64,000 nt of DNA from Magicicada septendecula (GCA_034769895.1 CM068370.1:50539454-50603453); one strand, 5' to 3'; shown: positions 34,546 through 47,500, numbered from the stretch's first letter. Notes: generated from the letters alone by a model not told the origin. A program made the numbers and translations.

Positions 34546-34805
34546 AATGTCGCCCTGTACGTGGGGCCAGAAATTAAATTCAATTTAAATTTAATTTTCA
34601 CTTTAAAACAAACTTTGCTGTTTTAATTAGTAAAACAGCTGGCGTCCAACTAAACAATCCCCAAAGAGTTTTGTGAATGGTGTTTGTACAACAGTAAAGT
34701 TATTGTGTGTATTTGAAACTGTTCTGTGTATTTTTAAATTGTGTATATTTGACATTGTTGTCTATTTAAAATGGATATGGTTAAATACTTAAACAAATAC
34801 AACAA

Positions 34806-36362
34806 ATGAACGAGAAAATGAGCGCGGATTTAACCGCTAAAATAGACGCGAAATTTGAACAGAGTGCAGCCAAAGCTGAGCTCAATATCGCAGAATTAAA
34901 ATCTAATATCGAGGCACAAAAAGTTAGTCTAACCGAGAAATTAGATCAAAGTAACGCTGACATAAACGCCGAGATTAAGCAAAGCAATAAACAAACCACC
35001 GAGAAAATAGACGAAAGCGTAAACGAGTTGACCGCTAAAGTCACCGAAATCGCGGAAAGTAATAAAGAGCTAACCGCGAGAGTCGTTGAAGTCGGTGAGA
35101 GTAATAAACAATTAACGGAGAAGGTCGCAGAGATCGGTGAAAGAGTAAATACGGTCGATACTAAAATCAATGAACGGTTTAAGGTTTTTGAGACCACTAT
35201 GCAAAAATCGTTTATAGAACAAGTAACACGTATGGAGGGCCGGTTTAAGGAACACATAACCCGTTGTGAAAAGCAAACACTAGAGGTTTCCAAAAAGGTC
35301 GAATCCCTAGAGGTAAAAATTCACGCGGACGTGACCGAAACACAACGACGAGTAGATAAATTAGACGCTTCAATTGTAGAGACGCGGTCTAACATTGACT
35401 CTAATAAAGAGAGTGTTTTACAAACGTTAAGCGACGAGATTCTGAAGGTACGACAGGAGGTACGAAGGAGGTCTGCTCCAAATATTTTGGTACAAGGTCC
35501 TGTCGATGAGAAAAATCGCGTGTATTTTACGGGGGAAAATAACGAAAACCCCATTGAATTTTTATTAGCGTGTGAGAGTGAAATGGCTAGAGTAGGTTCC
35601 CGACTAGAAGATCAAGACAAAATACAGTGGGTGGTTAACGCGATGCGTGATTCGGCGCGTAAGTGGTATAACATTGTACGCGATAGAGTGTCCACATACG
35701 CGGAGTTCAAACAAAAATTTGAAAGCCGGTACTGGAACTCGCATACCCAACGACTTCTGCGCAATGAACTGGAATATGGCCGTTTTGATAAAAAAATGAA
35801 TATAACCGCCGAAAATTATATAATCCAGCAGGTCGAACGCGCGAAGCATTTAACCCCAGCATTTGCGGAGATTGACATAGTCACCAAGCTTGTCTACCAT
35901 TTTAATCATAACATTAGAGTAGCTGTATTTACCCAGGGTATTCGCACGGTAGACGAACTCCTCATTCTAGTGTCCCAAAGTGAGACGGTTTTTGATTTTG
36001 GTGGGTGGCGTTATAATCCCGATTTTCGCCAAAATAATGAAGGGCAGAATACGCGACTACAGTACCATCAGCAAACGGATCAAAAACCGAGTACCAGTTC
36101 TACTCCACCCCAAACACCGTCAAAACAGCCAAATAAAACCTTTGAGTACAAGGGAAAACAAAATTTTGGTAGACCAAAGGGGCAGGGTAAGGGTAACGAT
36201 GGAGCACAAATTAGAGCGATTCAAACGGTCGAATTAGCCAAAGCTGATACAACTGAAAAAGACAGCGACTCCCACGGCAATAAAAATTCGAACAATAAAT
36301 CGAAAAGTTACCAAGCTACAAAAAACGTGCCAAAATGCGCATCCAGCAAGGACGCGCTATAA
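34806..36362 (+). CDS. gag of C, unit 2, 518 aa
   Basis: Same protein as at 27057-28613, coiled coil then capsid, differing at one residue seen (Gln instead of Lys in ESVLQTLSDE). D also has Gln there, so unit 2 keeps the older state. It shares the 1-nt leader deletion and the overlapping ATGA start. Confidence 0.88.
   Translation: MNEKMSADLTAKIDAKFEQSAAKAELNIAELKSNIEAQKVSLTEKLDQSNADINAEIKQSNKQTTEKIDESVNELTAKVTEIAESNKELTARVVEVGESNKQLTEKVAEIGERVNTVDTKINERFKVFETTMQKSFIEQVTRMEGRFKEHITRCEKQTLEVSKKVESLEVKIHADVTETQRRVDKLDASIVETRSNIDSNKESVLQTLSDEILKVRQEVRRRSAPNILVQGPVDEKNRVYFTGENNENPIEFLLACESEMARVGSRLEDQDKIQWVVNAMRDSARKWYNIVRDRVSTYAEFKQKFESRYWNSHTQRLLRNELEYGRFDKKMNITAENYIIQQVERAKHLTPAFAEIDIVTKLVYHFNHNIRVAVFTQGIRTVDELLILVSQSETVFDFGGWRYNPDFRQNNEGQNTRLQYHQQTDQKPSTSSTPPQTPSKQPNKTFEYKGKQNFGRPKGQGKGNDGAQIRAIQTVELAKADTTEKDSDSHGNKNSNNKSKSYQATKNVPKCASSKDAL
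36320..36326 (+). promoter_or_regulatory. -1 ribosomal frameshift site A_AAA_AAC (C, unit 2)
   Basis: Same context as 28571-28577 (ACA AAA AAC GTG), leading from gag into pol at 36335. Confidence 0.8.
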
Positions 36363-39300
36363 ATTCGGCAAAATTGTGTAAATATAAACATGTTAATTAT
36401 AAGGATTATATATTGTGTGAAATGTGTACTTTTAATGATGTAACTTGTGTGCCCGTTAATAATGTGTTCCCACCGGATGTCAGGGATTCGTTGCTAGAAT
36501 CCGGTCCCACGCGACAAAGGCCCGTGAGCGCGGCGTGTCCGGTGTTACACGCCTTTGTCAATAGCGTTCCCACGAGAATTCTGTTGGATACCGGTAGTGT
36601 TGTATCCGGCGTCAGTGAAAGGTTCCTGCGTACCAATAAAAAATGTTTTCGTACGGCCCCATCACTCCCAATCAATCAATTTTATATACGAACCGCTACC
36701 GATACAAAAGAAAAAATTGACACTCAATACTATCTAACTATCATGCTAGACGAAGTGCAATTTGAAGTGTGTGTAGTGGCTATAAACAATTTAATATGTG
36801 ATATGTTATTGGGGGTAGATGTATTGGAACAAATACGTGCGGAAATTAACACCAGTGAACACTTATTAAAATGTACCATAGACAATGTTAGTTACACTTT
36901 TAAATTGAACACACCGACACACACACAAAATCATGGTGACCCAATTAAAATCACACGGCCACCAAAACAAGTAATTCATAATAAAGAATGTGAAGAGGGG
37001 GAGACCACCTTAGATTCCCGAACTGAACGGAGATTGTCGTCGCTGCAAGAAGAATTCAGCGATATCTTCAGTGAAGAACATTCAATCTCGTCAGTGTATG
37101 AACACAGAATCCATCTCACAGAGCCAGAGAAGTTCATAAGGAGAATCTACCAGGTCCCTATAAAATACCAGGCCGAGGTCCAGCAGGAGATACAGCGGAT
37201 GTTGGAAGAAGATATTATTGAAAGATCCAATAGCAGCTTCCTCAACCCACTGCTGGTCGTCCGCAAGAAGACTGGAGAGATCCGACTCTGCCTGGATATG
37301 AGGAACTTAAACAGTCTCGTAGAGAAAGAGTTTGACTGCGCACCGACAGCGGAGGACCTCTTCATTAAATGTGAAGGAGCCAGGTACCTCACGAAGTTAG
37401 ATTTAACAGCAAGCTTCTGGCAGGTCCCGCTGTGTGAGCAAGATCGTAAGTATACAGCATTCATATTTAATAACAAATGCTATCAACATAAGGTGGTACC
37501 TTTTGGCCTTAGCACGAGTCTCGCTGCGATTGTAAGATGCCTCGAGAGAGCTCTAGGACCTGAGGTAGACCCATACACGGTAATATTCGTGGATGACATC
37601 CTCGTGATATCCCGCACTTTGGAGGAACACTTCGAGCATCTGCGGAGCGTCTTCCAGAAGCTGAGGTTAGCAAACATCAAGCTCAAACTACACAAGTGCG
37701 AGTTTGTAAAGTCCCAAATGAAGTTCCTGGGACATATAATCTCAGCTACAGGTATCAGTACGGACCCAGAGAAGCTCAGGAGTATTATGGAATTCCCGGT
37801 GCCCAAGAACCTCAAAGCACTGCGAGCATTCCTTGGACTCACGGGGTATTACAGGAAATTTACCAGCAAATACGCAGAATATACAGTCCCGTTGCTACAG
37901 CTGGTACGCAAAAATATAAAGTGGAAATGGGGTTCTGAACAGAACGATGCGTTTGAGAGGGTTAAAGGCCTGTTCCAATCTAATTTACAATTGTTCCATC
38001 CACAGCAGGGTAGGAAGTATGTAATGTACACTGACGCTAGCGAGTACGCTATCGGCGCCGTGTTGCATCAAGAAGACGAACAAGGTAGTCTTCATGTTGT
38101 AGCATACGCCAATAGGACGCTCAAAGGCGCTGAGTTGCACTATTGTACTTCCGAGAAAGAAATACTCGCCATAATAAACGCACTCAGAAAATTCAGACAC
38201 TACCTATACGGTACACATTTCGAGATTCACACTGATAATCAGGCGTTATCGTTTATATTAAAATGTCGATTAGCAAATTCCCGACTAACACGATGGGTGT
38301 TAGCTATTCAGGAGTACTCATTCACGATTAAATATTGCAAAGGATCAGAGAATACCACCGCAGACACTCTAAGTAGATATCCGCCTGTAGAAAAGGAGGA
38401 AGTATATGAAGCAGCTGACGACGAGTTGAGAGTGTTAAACATGCAATACACTGTCGCGCCTGAAGCTACTAATATGCTACAGAACTTAGGACGCGAGCAG
38501 GACGATAACCTCGCACTCCTTGCTAAAAAGCTAATGTTAGCAGCTCACCCAAATCCTCACTATCTTATACAAGACAATATATTGTATAAATTGTTACAGG
38601 GCGAATGGAAAGTGGTATTGTCTCCAACGATGCTTGCGTGCATAACACAATCTTTACATATAAAAATGGCGCACGCATCTCCTGTAAAATGTGTCAAAAT
38701 ATTGCAGGAGGATTTTACAATAACCAACATGTACCGTAGGGTAAAGAAATTGCTAAAAACATGTTATCCATGCCAGACAGCGAAAGTACCAAACGTACAC
38801 ACGTACGTGCCCATGGCCAATGTGATAACGGAAGGTAAGGGACAGATGATCGCCATCGACTTTCTGGGACCATTACCCAAGGCTACCAGAAATCTAAAAC
38901 ACATGGTAGTTTGCGTCGATGTGTTTACCAAAAAAGTTAGCCTTTATGCGATCCCTAGGCCCACCACAAAGTCCGTTTTAAATATTATACTTAATAAGTA
39001 TATCCCACAACATGGACCAATAAGGAACGTACTTAGTGACCAGGGAAAGCAGTTCCAAAACAAACACTGGGCAGCCACCCTGGAACGTAACGGTATCAAA
39101 GCAGTCCTAACCTCGATACGACGACCACAGGGAAACCTTGCCGAAAGGGTGAATCGGGAAATCGGTAAAATGTTCCGTATCTATTGCTATAAGGAACAAA
39201 GTAAATGGCCCGAGTTCTTACCGTTCTTCGAAAAGGCAATAAATGAAAGTTATCATGATACCACGGAATACACACCAGCAGAATTAGACTCTGGAACCAC

Positions 39301-39661
39301 GCCAGAGAGGTTTTGGGATAATTATTTAAGTAAGCCAAAGACTTATAATCTACCTCTGCCGGTGCAATGTAAAAATCAACTTGTGAGGGAAAGAATAGTT
39401 GAAAAAGGGCGAAAAAGGGCAGACAAATTTAATACGACGCATAAACTAACGAACTTTATAGTAGTTGAAAAAGTACTGCTCAAGGCGAATCCGGTAGGCC
39501 GACGGGACATAAATGTGGCTGCAAAGTTCTTTCGTTTATATAATGGACCCTATCTCTTGGCTCAACAACTCGCACCTCACACGTTCATCGTTACGATTCT
39601 GGACCGAACGAAAACGATCGGTAAATTCCATGCGAGCTCTTTGAGAAAATACTTTGAGTAG
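36335..39661 (+). CDS. pol of C, unit 2: protease-RT-RNase H-integrase, 1108 aa
   Basis: The protein is the same as that at 28586-31912, with every catalytic motif intact (LLDTGS, FVDD, YTDAS, H2C2 zinc site, D,D-34-E integrase triad and GPY motif). Two identical full-length pol frames 7749 bp apart mean either a very recent tandem expansion or an assembly duplication. It overlaps gag by 28 nt in the -1 frame. Confidence 0.93.
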   Translation: MRIQQGRAINSAKLCKYKHVNYKDYILCEMCTFNDVTCVPVNNVFPPDVRDSLLESGPTRQRPVSAACPVLHAFVNSVPTRILLDTGSVVSGVSERFLRTNKKCFRTAPSLPINQFYIRTATDTKEKIDTQYYLTIMLDEVQFEVCVVAINNLICDMLLGVDVLEQIRAEINTSEHLLKCTIDNVSYTFKLNTPTHTQNHGDPIKITRPPKQVIHNKECEEGETTLDSRTERRLSSLQEEFSDIFSEEHSISSVYEHRIHLTEPEKFIRRIYQVPIKYQAEVQQEIQRMLEEDIIERSNSSFLNPLLVVRKKTGEIRLCLDMRNLNSLVEKEFDCAPTAEDLFIKCEGARYLTKLDLTASFWQVPLCEQDRKYTAFIFNNKCYQHKVVPFGLSTSLAAIVRCLERALGPEVDPYTVIFVDDILVISRTLEEHFEHLRSVFQKLRLANIKLKLHKCEFVKSQMKFLGHIISATGISTDPEKLRSIMEFPVPKNLKALRAFLGLTGYYRKFTSKYAEYTVPLLQLVRKNIKWKWGSEQNDAFERVKGLFQSNLQLFHPQQGRKYVMYTDASEYAIGAVLHQEDEQGSLHVVAYANRTLKGAELHYCTSEKEILAIINALRKFRHYLYGTHFEIHTDNQALSFILKCRLANSRLTRWVLAIQEYSFTIKYCKGSENTTADTLSRYPPVEKEEVYEAADDELRVLNMQYTVAPEATNMLQNLGREQDDNLALLAKKLMLAAHPNPHYLIQDNILYKLLQGEWKVVLSPTMLACITQSLHIKMAHASPVKCVKILQEDFTITNMYRRVKKLLKTCYPCQTAKVPNVHTYVPMANVITEGKGQMIAIDFLGPLPKATRNLKHMVVCVDVFTKKVSLYAIPRPTTKSVLNIILNKYIPQHGPIRNVLSDQGKQFQNKHWAATLERNGIKAVLTSIRRPQGNLAERVNREIGKMFRIYCYKEQSKWPEFLPFFEKAINESYHDTTEYTPAELDSGTTPERFWDNYLSKPKTYNLPLPVQCKNQLVRERIVEKGRKRADKFNTTHKLTNFIVVEKVLLKANPVGRRDINVAAKFFRLYNGPYLLAQQLAPHTFIVTILDRTKTIGKFHASSLRKYFE

Positions 39662-40267
39662 CATGGCGTTCCAAAGCGCGTCGCGACGAAATAAAAAGAC
39701 TTTAAAAAGATAAATAGTATATAGAGTTAATAATAATTGTATTATAATAATTAAAATTAAAATAAGTAATTTGTGTTTTATAATATTATTAATAATAATT
39801 ATAGATAACTTGTGTACTAATAATAATAATGTTTTCCTAGCGCGATAAATAATAAGCGTATAGAGTGAGCGAGAACAGCGGCAGGAAACAGTTACGTCAC
39901 GCGATAACGACTACCTGACCCACATATGAAACTAGGTCAAGCAATTAGCCGCGCGCCCGGCGATAACGTTTTAAATACTGTCAGCAAAATTCTTTGTACG
40001 CGTGGCATTGTATACAAATAAAGGCTACTACTCGTTTGAAAAACATTATACGCAATAAGTTGCAAATATAACATTTTAATACATGTATTTAGAGTTAAAT
40101 TGTATATAATGCAATAACATTAACACTTGTGTACGTGTCTTCAGAATAAGTAATACAATGTATAGCTAGTAAGAATAATGATTACAGAATATGTGTGTAA
40201 TGATTAAGAAAAAAAAAATAACTGTAATTATTACATTCATTATTTTTTTAAAGCGGGTGTGGGAATA

Positions 40268-42295
40268 TATAACGGAACCAAATATTAACTATTTGGGGTT
40301 ATATGTTTACCGCATGCTGAAACCATATTTAAATAAAAATTAACAGTTAAAACTCCATTTGAATGTAGAGCATTGAAAATAATGCTGTGTAAAGCAACGC
40401 ACACGTGGTCGTTATGTAAGCAGTTCGCTGTACAAGGAAGCGACCACACCCAAACTGTTAATTATTAATATCTCGGAAACTAATAAATAAAGGCGAAATC
40501 CAACATAGCCAAAATGTTTGCCGAGATATTAATAATGACGTGTGCAAATTTGATGCAATATAATTAACAAATGTAAGAGTTAATTAAAATAATTAAATAA
40601 CTTCTGTTAAAATAGAGTTACAGTAAAGAGATTTTAGTATATCGTAAAGATAATAATTTGTGACAGATTGTATATTTTAGATTTCACACAACTTGATTTG
40701 CAACCAAGTTATTGCAAAATTAAATAAGTACAGGATATCCTTAGCGACAAACTGGTTCCGCCGGATAATTAATTATTAGATAATAATTCTATTCTCCGTC
40801 TGTGGGAACCAGACTTCATTCTCACGGACTAAGGGAATTCTAAATTTTATGTGGTAGGGAGAGTGTTTCGACCAATGAAATCATTTCATGCAGCCCCGGC
40901 CAGTGCGATGTTTTCTGGTGGAAAAATTCACTCTTCTGTCAGTACTCACGAAGTTAAGACGTAGTCCTTCGATCGTCTAGTAGCCAAAGCGGTGAAGATC
41001 AACAAGAAGACTCTACGTGGTCAACACACACGCAATTACGAACACACTAACTACAGATCGTCTGTATAGCTCGTAATTGTTGCGTAAAGGCGAGATACTC
41101 TTCAAGACATCAACCAAGCTTATTGTGTACTACCAGTTAGTCATAAGCACGCAAGAGATCCACCCGACTTCAAGACCAGACTTCAAGAATACAGCAGAGA
41201 GGCCGTCTAAATCATTGGTTAACAGCTGACGAGCAGAGCGACCGCCCGAACGAAGCACACACACACACTCGCTGACGTGCAACGTGCAAATCGACGGAGA
41301 ACAGGAAGCAGTTCCAGCAGACAACAGCAGACGTTAAAATATTCACAAACAGCAGGAAAGCAGAGTGTTGCCGAATTTTGAACTCCACGACCGAATCCAG
41401 CAGTTCTAAGCAGATTACTTTCTCTAACCAAGGACTCGAATCGACGAGGGACAAATCGGGACGACATCCTCTTCAGTAACAGGAAAGCAAAATCTATTTA
41501 TTTATTTTCAGATCAAATTTTATGTTTTTCAATTAAAACATTGTAATTCAAATAATTCAGGTGCCAAACAAACAAAAAGCAAAGACTCTAGTAATTAAAA
41601 AGTAAATTCGTTGTGATAATCTGTATAGCAGTTTAAGGTTTTAGTAAGTTATAGTTAAGAAATAGAAGTAGTATAAAAGCGCTATACAAATCTTAACTGA
41701 CAATCTAATCTTAGATCATACTGCAGTAGATCAGAAGTAGAATCACTAGAAATGAAATAACGTGAACTAGACTGTCACGTCTAATTTATTTTAACTAATT
41801 ATTCAAATTAATTTTAGAGTTTTATATTTTGTTTCATGAACACTTAGATTCAAATTAATTAAATAAATTTAATTAAATTCAAATCAATTAATAAAGTCAA
41901 ATTTAAATTGCAATTAACTCACAAAGAATGAGTTCAGTTTCTTTCAACTATTAGACAATCGAAAAACATCGATTCATTGTATAGACTATAAGAAAATTCA
42001 TAAGATTATAACCATTCTATTCTTGTGTGTTGTTGGTGTAATAAACAACGTTTTATTACCCCATATAACAGTGTTTTATTGTTGTACAATAAAGCCTACC
42101 AGTCTCACAAAACTCTCCCCCTGTAAAGTAACTCATTATGTGTGTTGTTGTAATAATTTGAGATTACTAGCTTGCGAACTTCAAATCCAAAATCCACACG
42201 CCCTAGTCGGAAGAATCTGCAAGATCAGACAGCAGGTGGGTACTCACACACAACATTACATTACAATAACGCATAGTAGAAGTAGTGTAGTTATA
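40268..42295 (+). repeat. LTR 3 of array C
   Basis: 2028 bp. It matches LTR 2 except for a C-to-T change near 42132 and a different last 20 bp (AGAAGTAGTGTAGTTATA rather than AGAGAGGTAGAGTTATA). The altered end resembles the D LTR end. The right flank is ATAT within a (TA)n tract that also holds G. Confidence 0.9.
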
Positions 42296-42311
42296 ATATA
42301 TATATATATAT

Positions 42312-44535
42312 TGTAACGCAACAGAAATGCTAGCAGTCATGTTACATAAAAGACGGTTCACAGAATAATAAACAAATTGATATTTAAACCCATAATAGAA
42401 CAGAGATCCAATAATTACAATTATAATCATAGACAAGATTAAATAAGGATGCAAGGTAGTGTTGACTAGAATAAACGAACATGTAAGATAAATAATAGCT
42501 AATGATTTATGTTTAATGAAAAGCAAACAAAAAATGAAACAATGACTTAATTTATGGTAATAATAAATAAGAATTTTGTGTTAAGAAGTATTATTTTATG
42601 ACAAAAATGTTATGATAAAGTTTATGTGATGTTATATCAAATATGTGTTGAGTTAATGAAAAATAATGAAACAAGTTGTATTATTCAATGATGGTCGTAG
42701 AATGAAGTGTGAGGCAGTTAATCAATGTTCATAAATTCGAATTTTGTTGTATTTGATCAAGAGATCAAGATAAAATTGTTATTAGATATAGAAAAATAAT
42801 TGTTTATATAAGTGCTAGTAATTAAGATTTGATTGTATGTATGAATTTATATAAAAGGGACTATAGATGCCTAACAGACATAACCACAGGTAGAACAGTT
42901 TACAATAAAAGGCCTAATAGGCAAAACTACTATATAAACACTCATAACATAAAGATTAGGTGCATCAATTAATAATATTTAATAAAATTTATACAAATTA
43001 TAATAATACCATAATGCCATAATATCGATTGGTAAAATATAATATCGAAGATGGATTAAATATAATAAAAAAAAAAAAACGGACTTATATCAAAAAACCA
43101 GTAGAATATGTGTATAAATTAATAAACCAACTATCGGTAAAGTTACATTCCGATAGGACAGCAAATTGATAAAGAATAGATAAAAAATATATGAAAGAAA
43201 CACTATATATTCAAAACATGTGGAAGGTGGAAATTATTATATGTTGCTAGGGGACAAATAAGAAGAAGTAAGTTGTTGATTTTGGAGACAAGAGAAGAAT
43301 TGCTTTGAAAAAAACTGAACGTGATGAGATTAAAAACCCAAGAATAATCTATTTAATCGTAATATTATAATTATCAGAGACTATTATAAAGTACAAGATC
43401 CTCATGACAATAGTTACGTCTAACACCAATACAGATTAACCAAATAACACTACAATCTGAAATAATAATAGAGAGTAAATAACTGAAGTCTACAAGAAAG
43501 AACTTGGACTGTCCCATATCCGAAGGGAATTGATGAGATATTAATCAAATAGAAAGAATTAACAGTAACACAACTCATAATATTCACAACACCAGAATTT
43601 ATAACCTTGCAAATACACGGAACCACACTAATTGCTTCAACCGAAGGAAGAACTTATTTGGATCCTGGCGGTGCAGAAGAAACATCAATCGGGCTGTAAT
43701 CAATCTAGAAGCAGTATTCTGAAGTGGACAGGACAAGAATTACTCTTATTAAACCGAAGAAAGAAAAACCGTACTGCATAATCATCCAAACATTAAATTT
43801 AGCGATCAACCGCCTACACGATTTGCTTCGTTCGAGTCTGGTAAATTATATTAATCATACTAAATACACAACACATAAATTTTGTAAATCTTGCATTCTT
43901 ATCTATGTATTTTTAGTCTTCCCCACAGTTACAAGAACCTTCACACCCTGAAATAAATTAAATACAAATCAAAACATAATATATAACCAAATATAAATAA
44001 AGGATTAAAATAATCAACAATCGATACCTGAAGTCTATAGTCCAAGCATATGTTAATTAGAACATATCTTATTTAATGTGAATTAAGTAAACAAATAAAG
44101 AACCTTTATATATTTGTCAATTCTTGTTATTTGGAGTATGGTTTAGTGAACTGGGAACAAAAAGTAACTGAATAAGTAAAGAATAAATGGTTAATATAAA
44201 CATCGAAATAACCTATAAGTTTCATTGAGCCGATACTACAGCGCTTATAGCGGAATTATCTGACACCAAAGAGGGAGCATAAAATTACAAAATTAGACAG
44301 AATTCTCTTCAAGGTATAATAGGGTTGGATGAAATTGTAGAATAACGCTTAAGTTGTTTAAGTTCTAGGCACACTAACACTGATAATTATTAAAGAGTTA
44401 AGTTAATATTAATTAATTACATCCATATATTCCACAAATCCAAATATCTCCGAGATTTATATAATTAAAGTAATACAAAACAAATTGACAAATACAACAT
44501 GGGGAATTTGAATCGTACGTATCAGTTTACTTACA
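42312..44535. mobile_element. G: probable solo LTR, 2.2 kb
   Basis: An AT-rich block bounded by TGTAA and TTACA (5-bp inverted ends) and flanked by ATAT on both sides (42308-42311 and 44536-44539). It splits the (TA)n tract between LTR 3 and repeat F; the D copy of the same junction (55564 on) lacks it. No coding frame of note and no second LTR are seen. Size, ends and target duplication fit a solo LTR of an unknown Ty3-like family; I see no match to E or the other LTRs here. A non-autonomous element without coding capacity is the alternative. Confidence 0.6.
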
Positions 44536-47500
44536 ATATATATAAAAGAAAACCCCTTTTTTTTATTATTTTTTTTTGTATTTATTTTTTTTTTTTGAAA
44601 GAGAGGCCACTAGTTATTTAGAACTAGGCAAGAGCCTAGAGAAGCCAAAATGCGCTGGGTCCAGTATGATGGGACTTGCAAATGAAACTCTGCTCTAAGA
44701 TAACAATAACAAGGTTTATTGTATTCATGTTTTTGTACAATGAATTTCGCCCATTATACGACATATGCGCCTTTTGAATGATCACGTTAATATTACAAGT
44801 GCTTTCCTTCTTAAGAATAGCCCGAAATTTCAAAAACCACAATCGTTATTATAATTCACATTAGACATAGGCATCGCCAAATAATTGAGCTTGATGTTAC
44901 TGAGCAGAATACAGTTACTTATAAATGATATAAGATGGACGCATAGTATCGACCCTCCCAGTAAATGACATACATCATAAACATGATATATATATATATA
45001 TATATGCATCATAACATATAACAATCTGACAATCACATAAGGGATAACACACAACACATAATTAACATAGATACACATTTACATATAAATGGCACACACC
45101 ATGTCCACCTGGTTAACAGCGTATATTTTGTCATCGTAACACCCTCAAACCCTCTTATTCAGATCAAGTATCCGGCCCACCTTAAATTTTTTTTAATTAA
45201 CAAACCCCAAAACCAAATAGTAGACACCCCAAAAATTCTAAGTGTGTGAACGGCCAAGGTCAAATTGGCAAAATAGTCCGAACGGCACACAAGTACCGAG
45301 CACAACAGGTAATTATCAATCTCGTATCCCAAATAATAATAATAATAATAAGTGCCATAACGAGGTCAACATGGATGCCCGGTTGCATAACTGCATAGTC
45401 TCATTTCTTTTACTTTCTTAACAAGAAACATCTCAAGCAAAATCAGTGGAACGTGACCACCCATAAATAACTTATAACTGGTATTGATTTGTCTTACATT
45501 CTTTAACATGTATTAATGAATTGGTATTATGAACAATAAAAAAATTTAACAATTCTTGTGCTGGCTATGGCAAAATTTAGTGGTTACAAAATTATTTGAA
45601 CAGTAGAATTGAATTTCGCAAAGCAGAATCTATGGAATTAATTTACTAAAACATACGTGAGGTGTTCATAAAGAATCCACTTGACCTCAGGCACGGTCAT
45701 GCGCCCGGACTAGATCCGACAAACTATGACATGTTATGGTCCTGTGGAAAAAGGCACCAACAGGTGTCCTCCACAGGTCAAAGCACCTCCCCCAACCTTT
45801 AAATTAATAATCCAATACAAAACCCAATTAAATGGAAAAGTAATTAACCATGAAAATTCCCCTACAGGGTACCGAGACACCAGTGCATGCATGCTTAACA
45901 CTGAAATCATTTAGTGACAGTCCGTGCCGCCCATATTTACAGAAAACTAACATCAACTCGGTTGATGCATGACCCTGGCTGAGTTTACAAACTCTCTTAA
46001 TGAGATAAACATTAATAGGTTAATGAGGCGTAAGCCTTAGTAAAAATGAAAAAGTAACATGTAAACCCAATTGTCCCATTGTACTTGTGCGGAACAAAGT
46101 CCCAAACAGGAGCATCTCCAAAGTGTCTCAAAGAAAGTGTATAGGCCACAAACATTTTGTTTCTTAAAAAAAAGCTTAAATGTCACCTGGTTAGCAGCAT
46201 AAGGTTGAGGATCCTGTTGGGTGTGTCCGTCCATTCGGCCTGACAGCTAGACGGAAGTGATTGAATTCATTTCAGGGGAGGCAGGTGTTCGGCCATCCTC
46301 TGGAGCGAGTCAGATTGTCGACTACTTCGGAAACCCTGCACAACTATATCGGTAATTACTTACAGGTCCAATAAATCACACTACCCATTCACCCAGCTGA
46401 ACCCACATTTCGTGACATGCCCAGTTTACAATCTCCGGAAAATTTACTTATGCATTGAACTCCATTGAATCAAATAAATCACTTCAAAATAACCTTTTTA
46501 AATATTATAATATATCATATATCCAAATATATTCACTCAACATAATAATCATTTCAAATAAATAGTTATTCACAAGTTTTCGTCAAGCACTTAACCCCCT
46601 TTGACAGGAACTAGCAAACTGTAACAAGTTCGTGATGTACGTTCATTTCAGCAAAACAATTAACTTACGCTCCATTCTAATATAATGAATTAAGTATTAT
46701 TATTATTATATTATTAATGATATAATGGATTAATATCTGTTAGCCAGCATTAACATTGAAACATACATAAACCAATTTAGCCTGGTGCACGCCACGTGCT
46801 AATATAAATTAATGCAATACATATCGCCCAACATCTGCGTTAATATTAAGTAAATACAATTTTATTTTATGACATAGTAAGTAATATCTCTTAACACACT
46901 TACCGGAAGGTCGCGTAGCCTTTACTTATACATAGTAAAAGATAGTAGACAAAATTTCAAATCGAGGCTGTCAGGCGAACACAGACGCTGCTACGCTGAA
47001 CGATGAGGGTGAACTGGTTCGTACAGCTGCTGAAAAAATAGTATGAAACGCTGGGCTCAGAGCGCGCGCGGATCGGCCCAGCGGCCTGATAACGGGACGT
47101 ACGTAATTTCTTACGTCGGCAAGATGCCGCTAATACGTAATTTAATAATTCCACTCCGTCCGTTCTCGTTGAGAAAAAAAAACACCGCCGAGTTTTTCCA
47201 AAACATGGCACACCCGCACCCCAAAAGGGCAACTTGGTTGCCTCACAGTTAAACTCAGGGAGAGTACCCTGCAGTGTACCCCCTTCCCAAAACAAGCTAG
47301 TGGTCTCTGTGATTATGGCGGCCCAGCAGCACTTGCTCTCAGGAGAACAGAGGCTCAGAAGGAAAACGAAAGAGACGAAAGAAGACGTGTAGTGTGTAAG
47401 TGTGCGGGTGCTGCACGCTGACCTGATCAGGGCCAGCCCACAGCAAAGAGGGACAGAGAAGAAAAGAGGAAAGAAAAGTTCGGGAGCTCCCTGAGTTCTG

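Larger units (their letters stand above)
24770..42295 (+). mobile_element. Array C: tandem autonomous Ty3/gypsy element, three LTRs and two gag-pol units
   Basis: The order is LTR (24770-26796), gag-pol, LTR (32519-34545), gag-pol, LTR (40268-42295). The unit repeats with an exact period of 7749 bp; I see only two or so base differences between units (for example near 25093 and one gag codon). The whole array is flanked by ATAT (24766-24769 and 42296-42299), as expected for one insertion later expanded by LTR-LTR recombination. Each unit is complete: primer-site-like sequence, gag, A_AAA_AAC slippery site, intact 1108-aa pol frame, polypurine tract. There is no env-like frame. An assembly duplication cannot be excluded. 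Confidence 0.9.
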
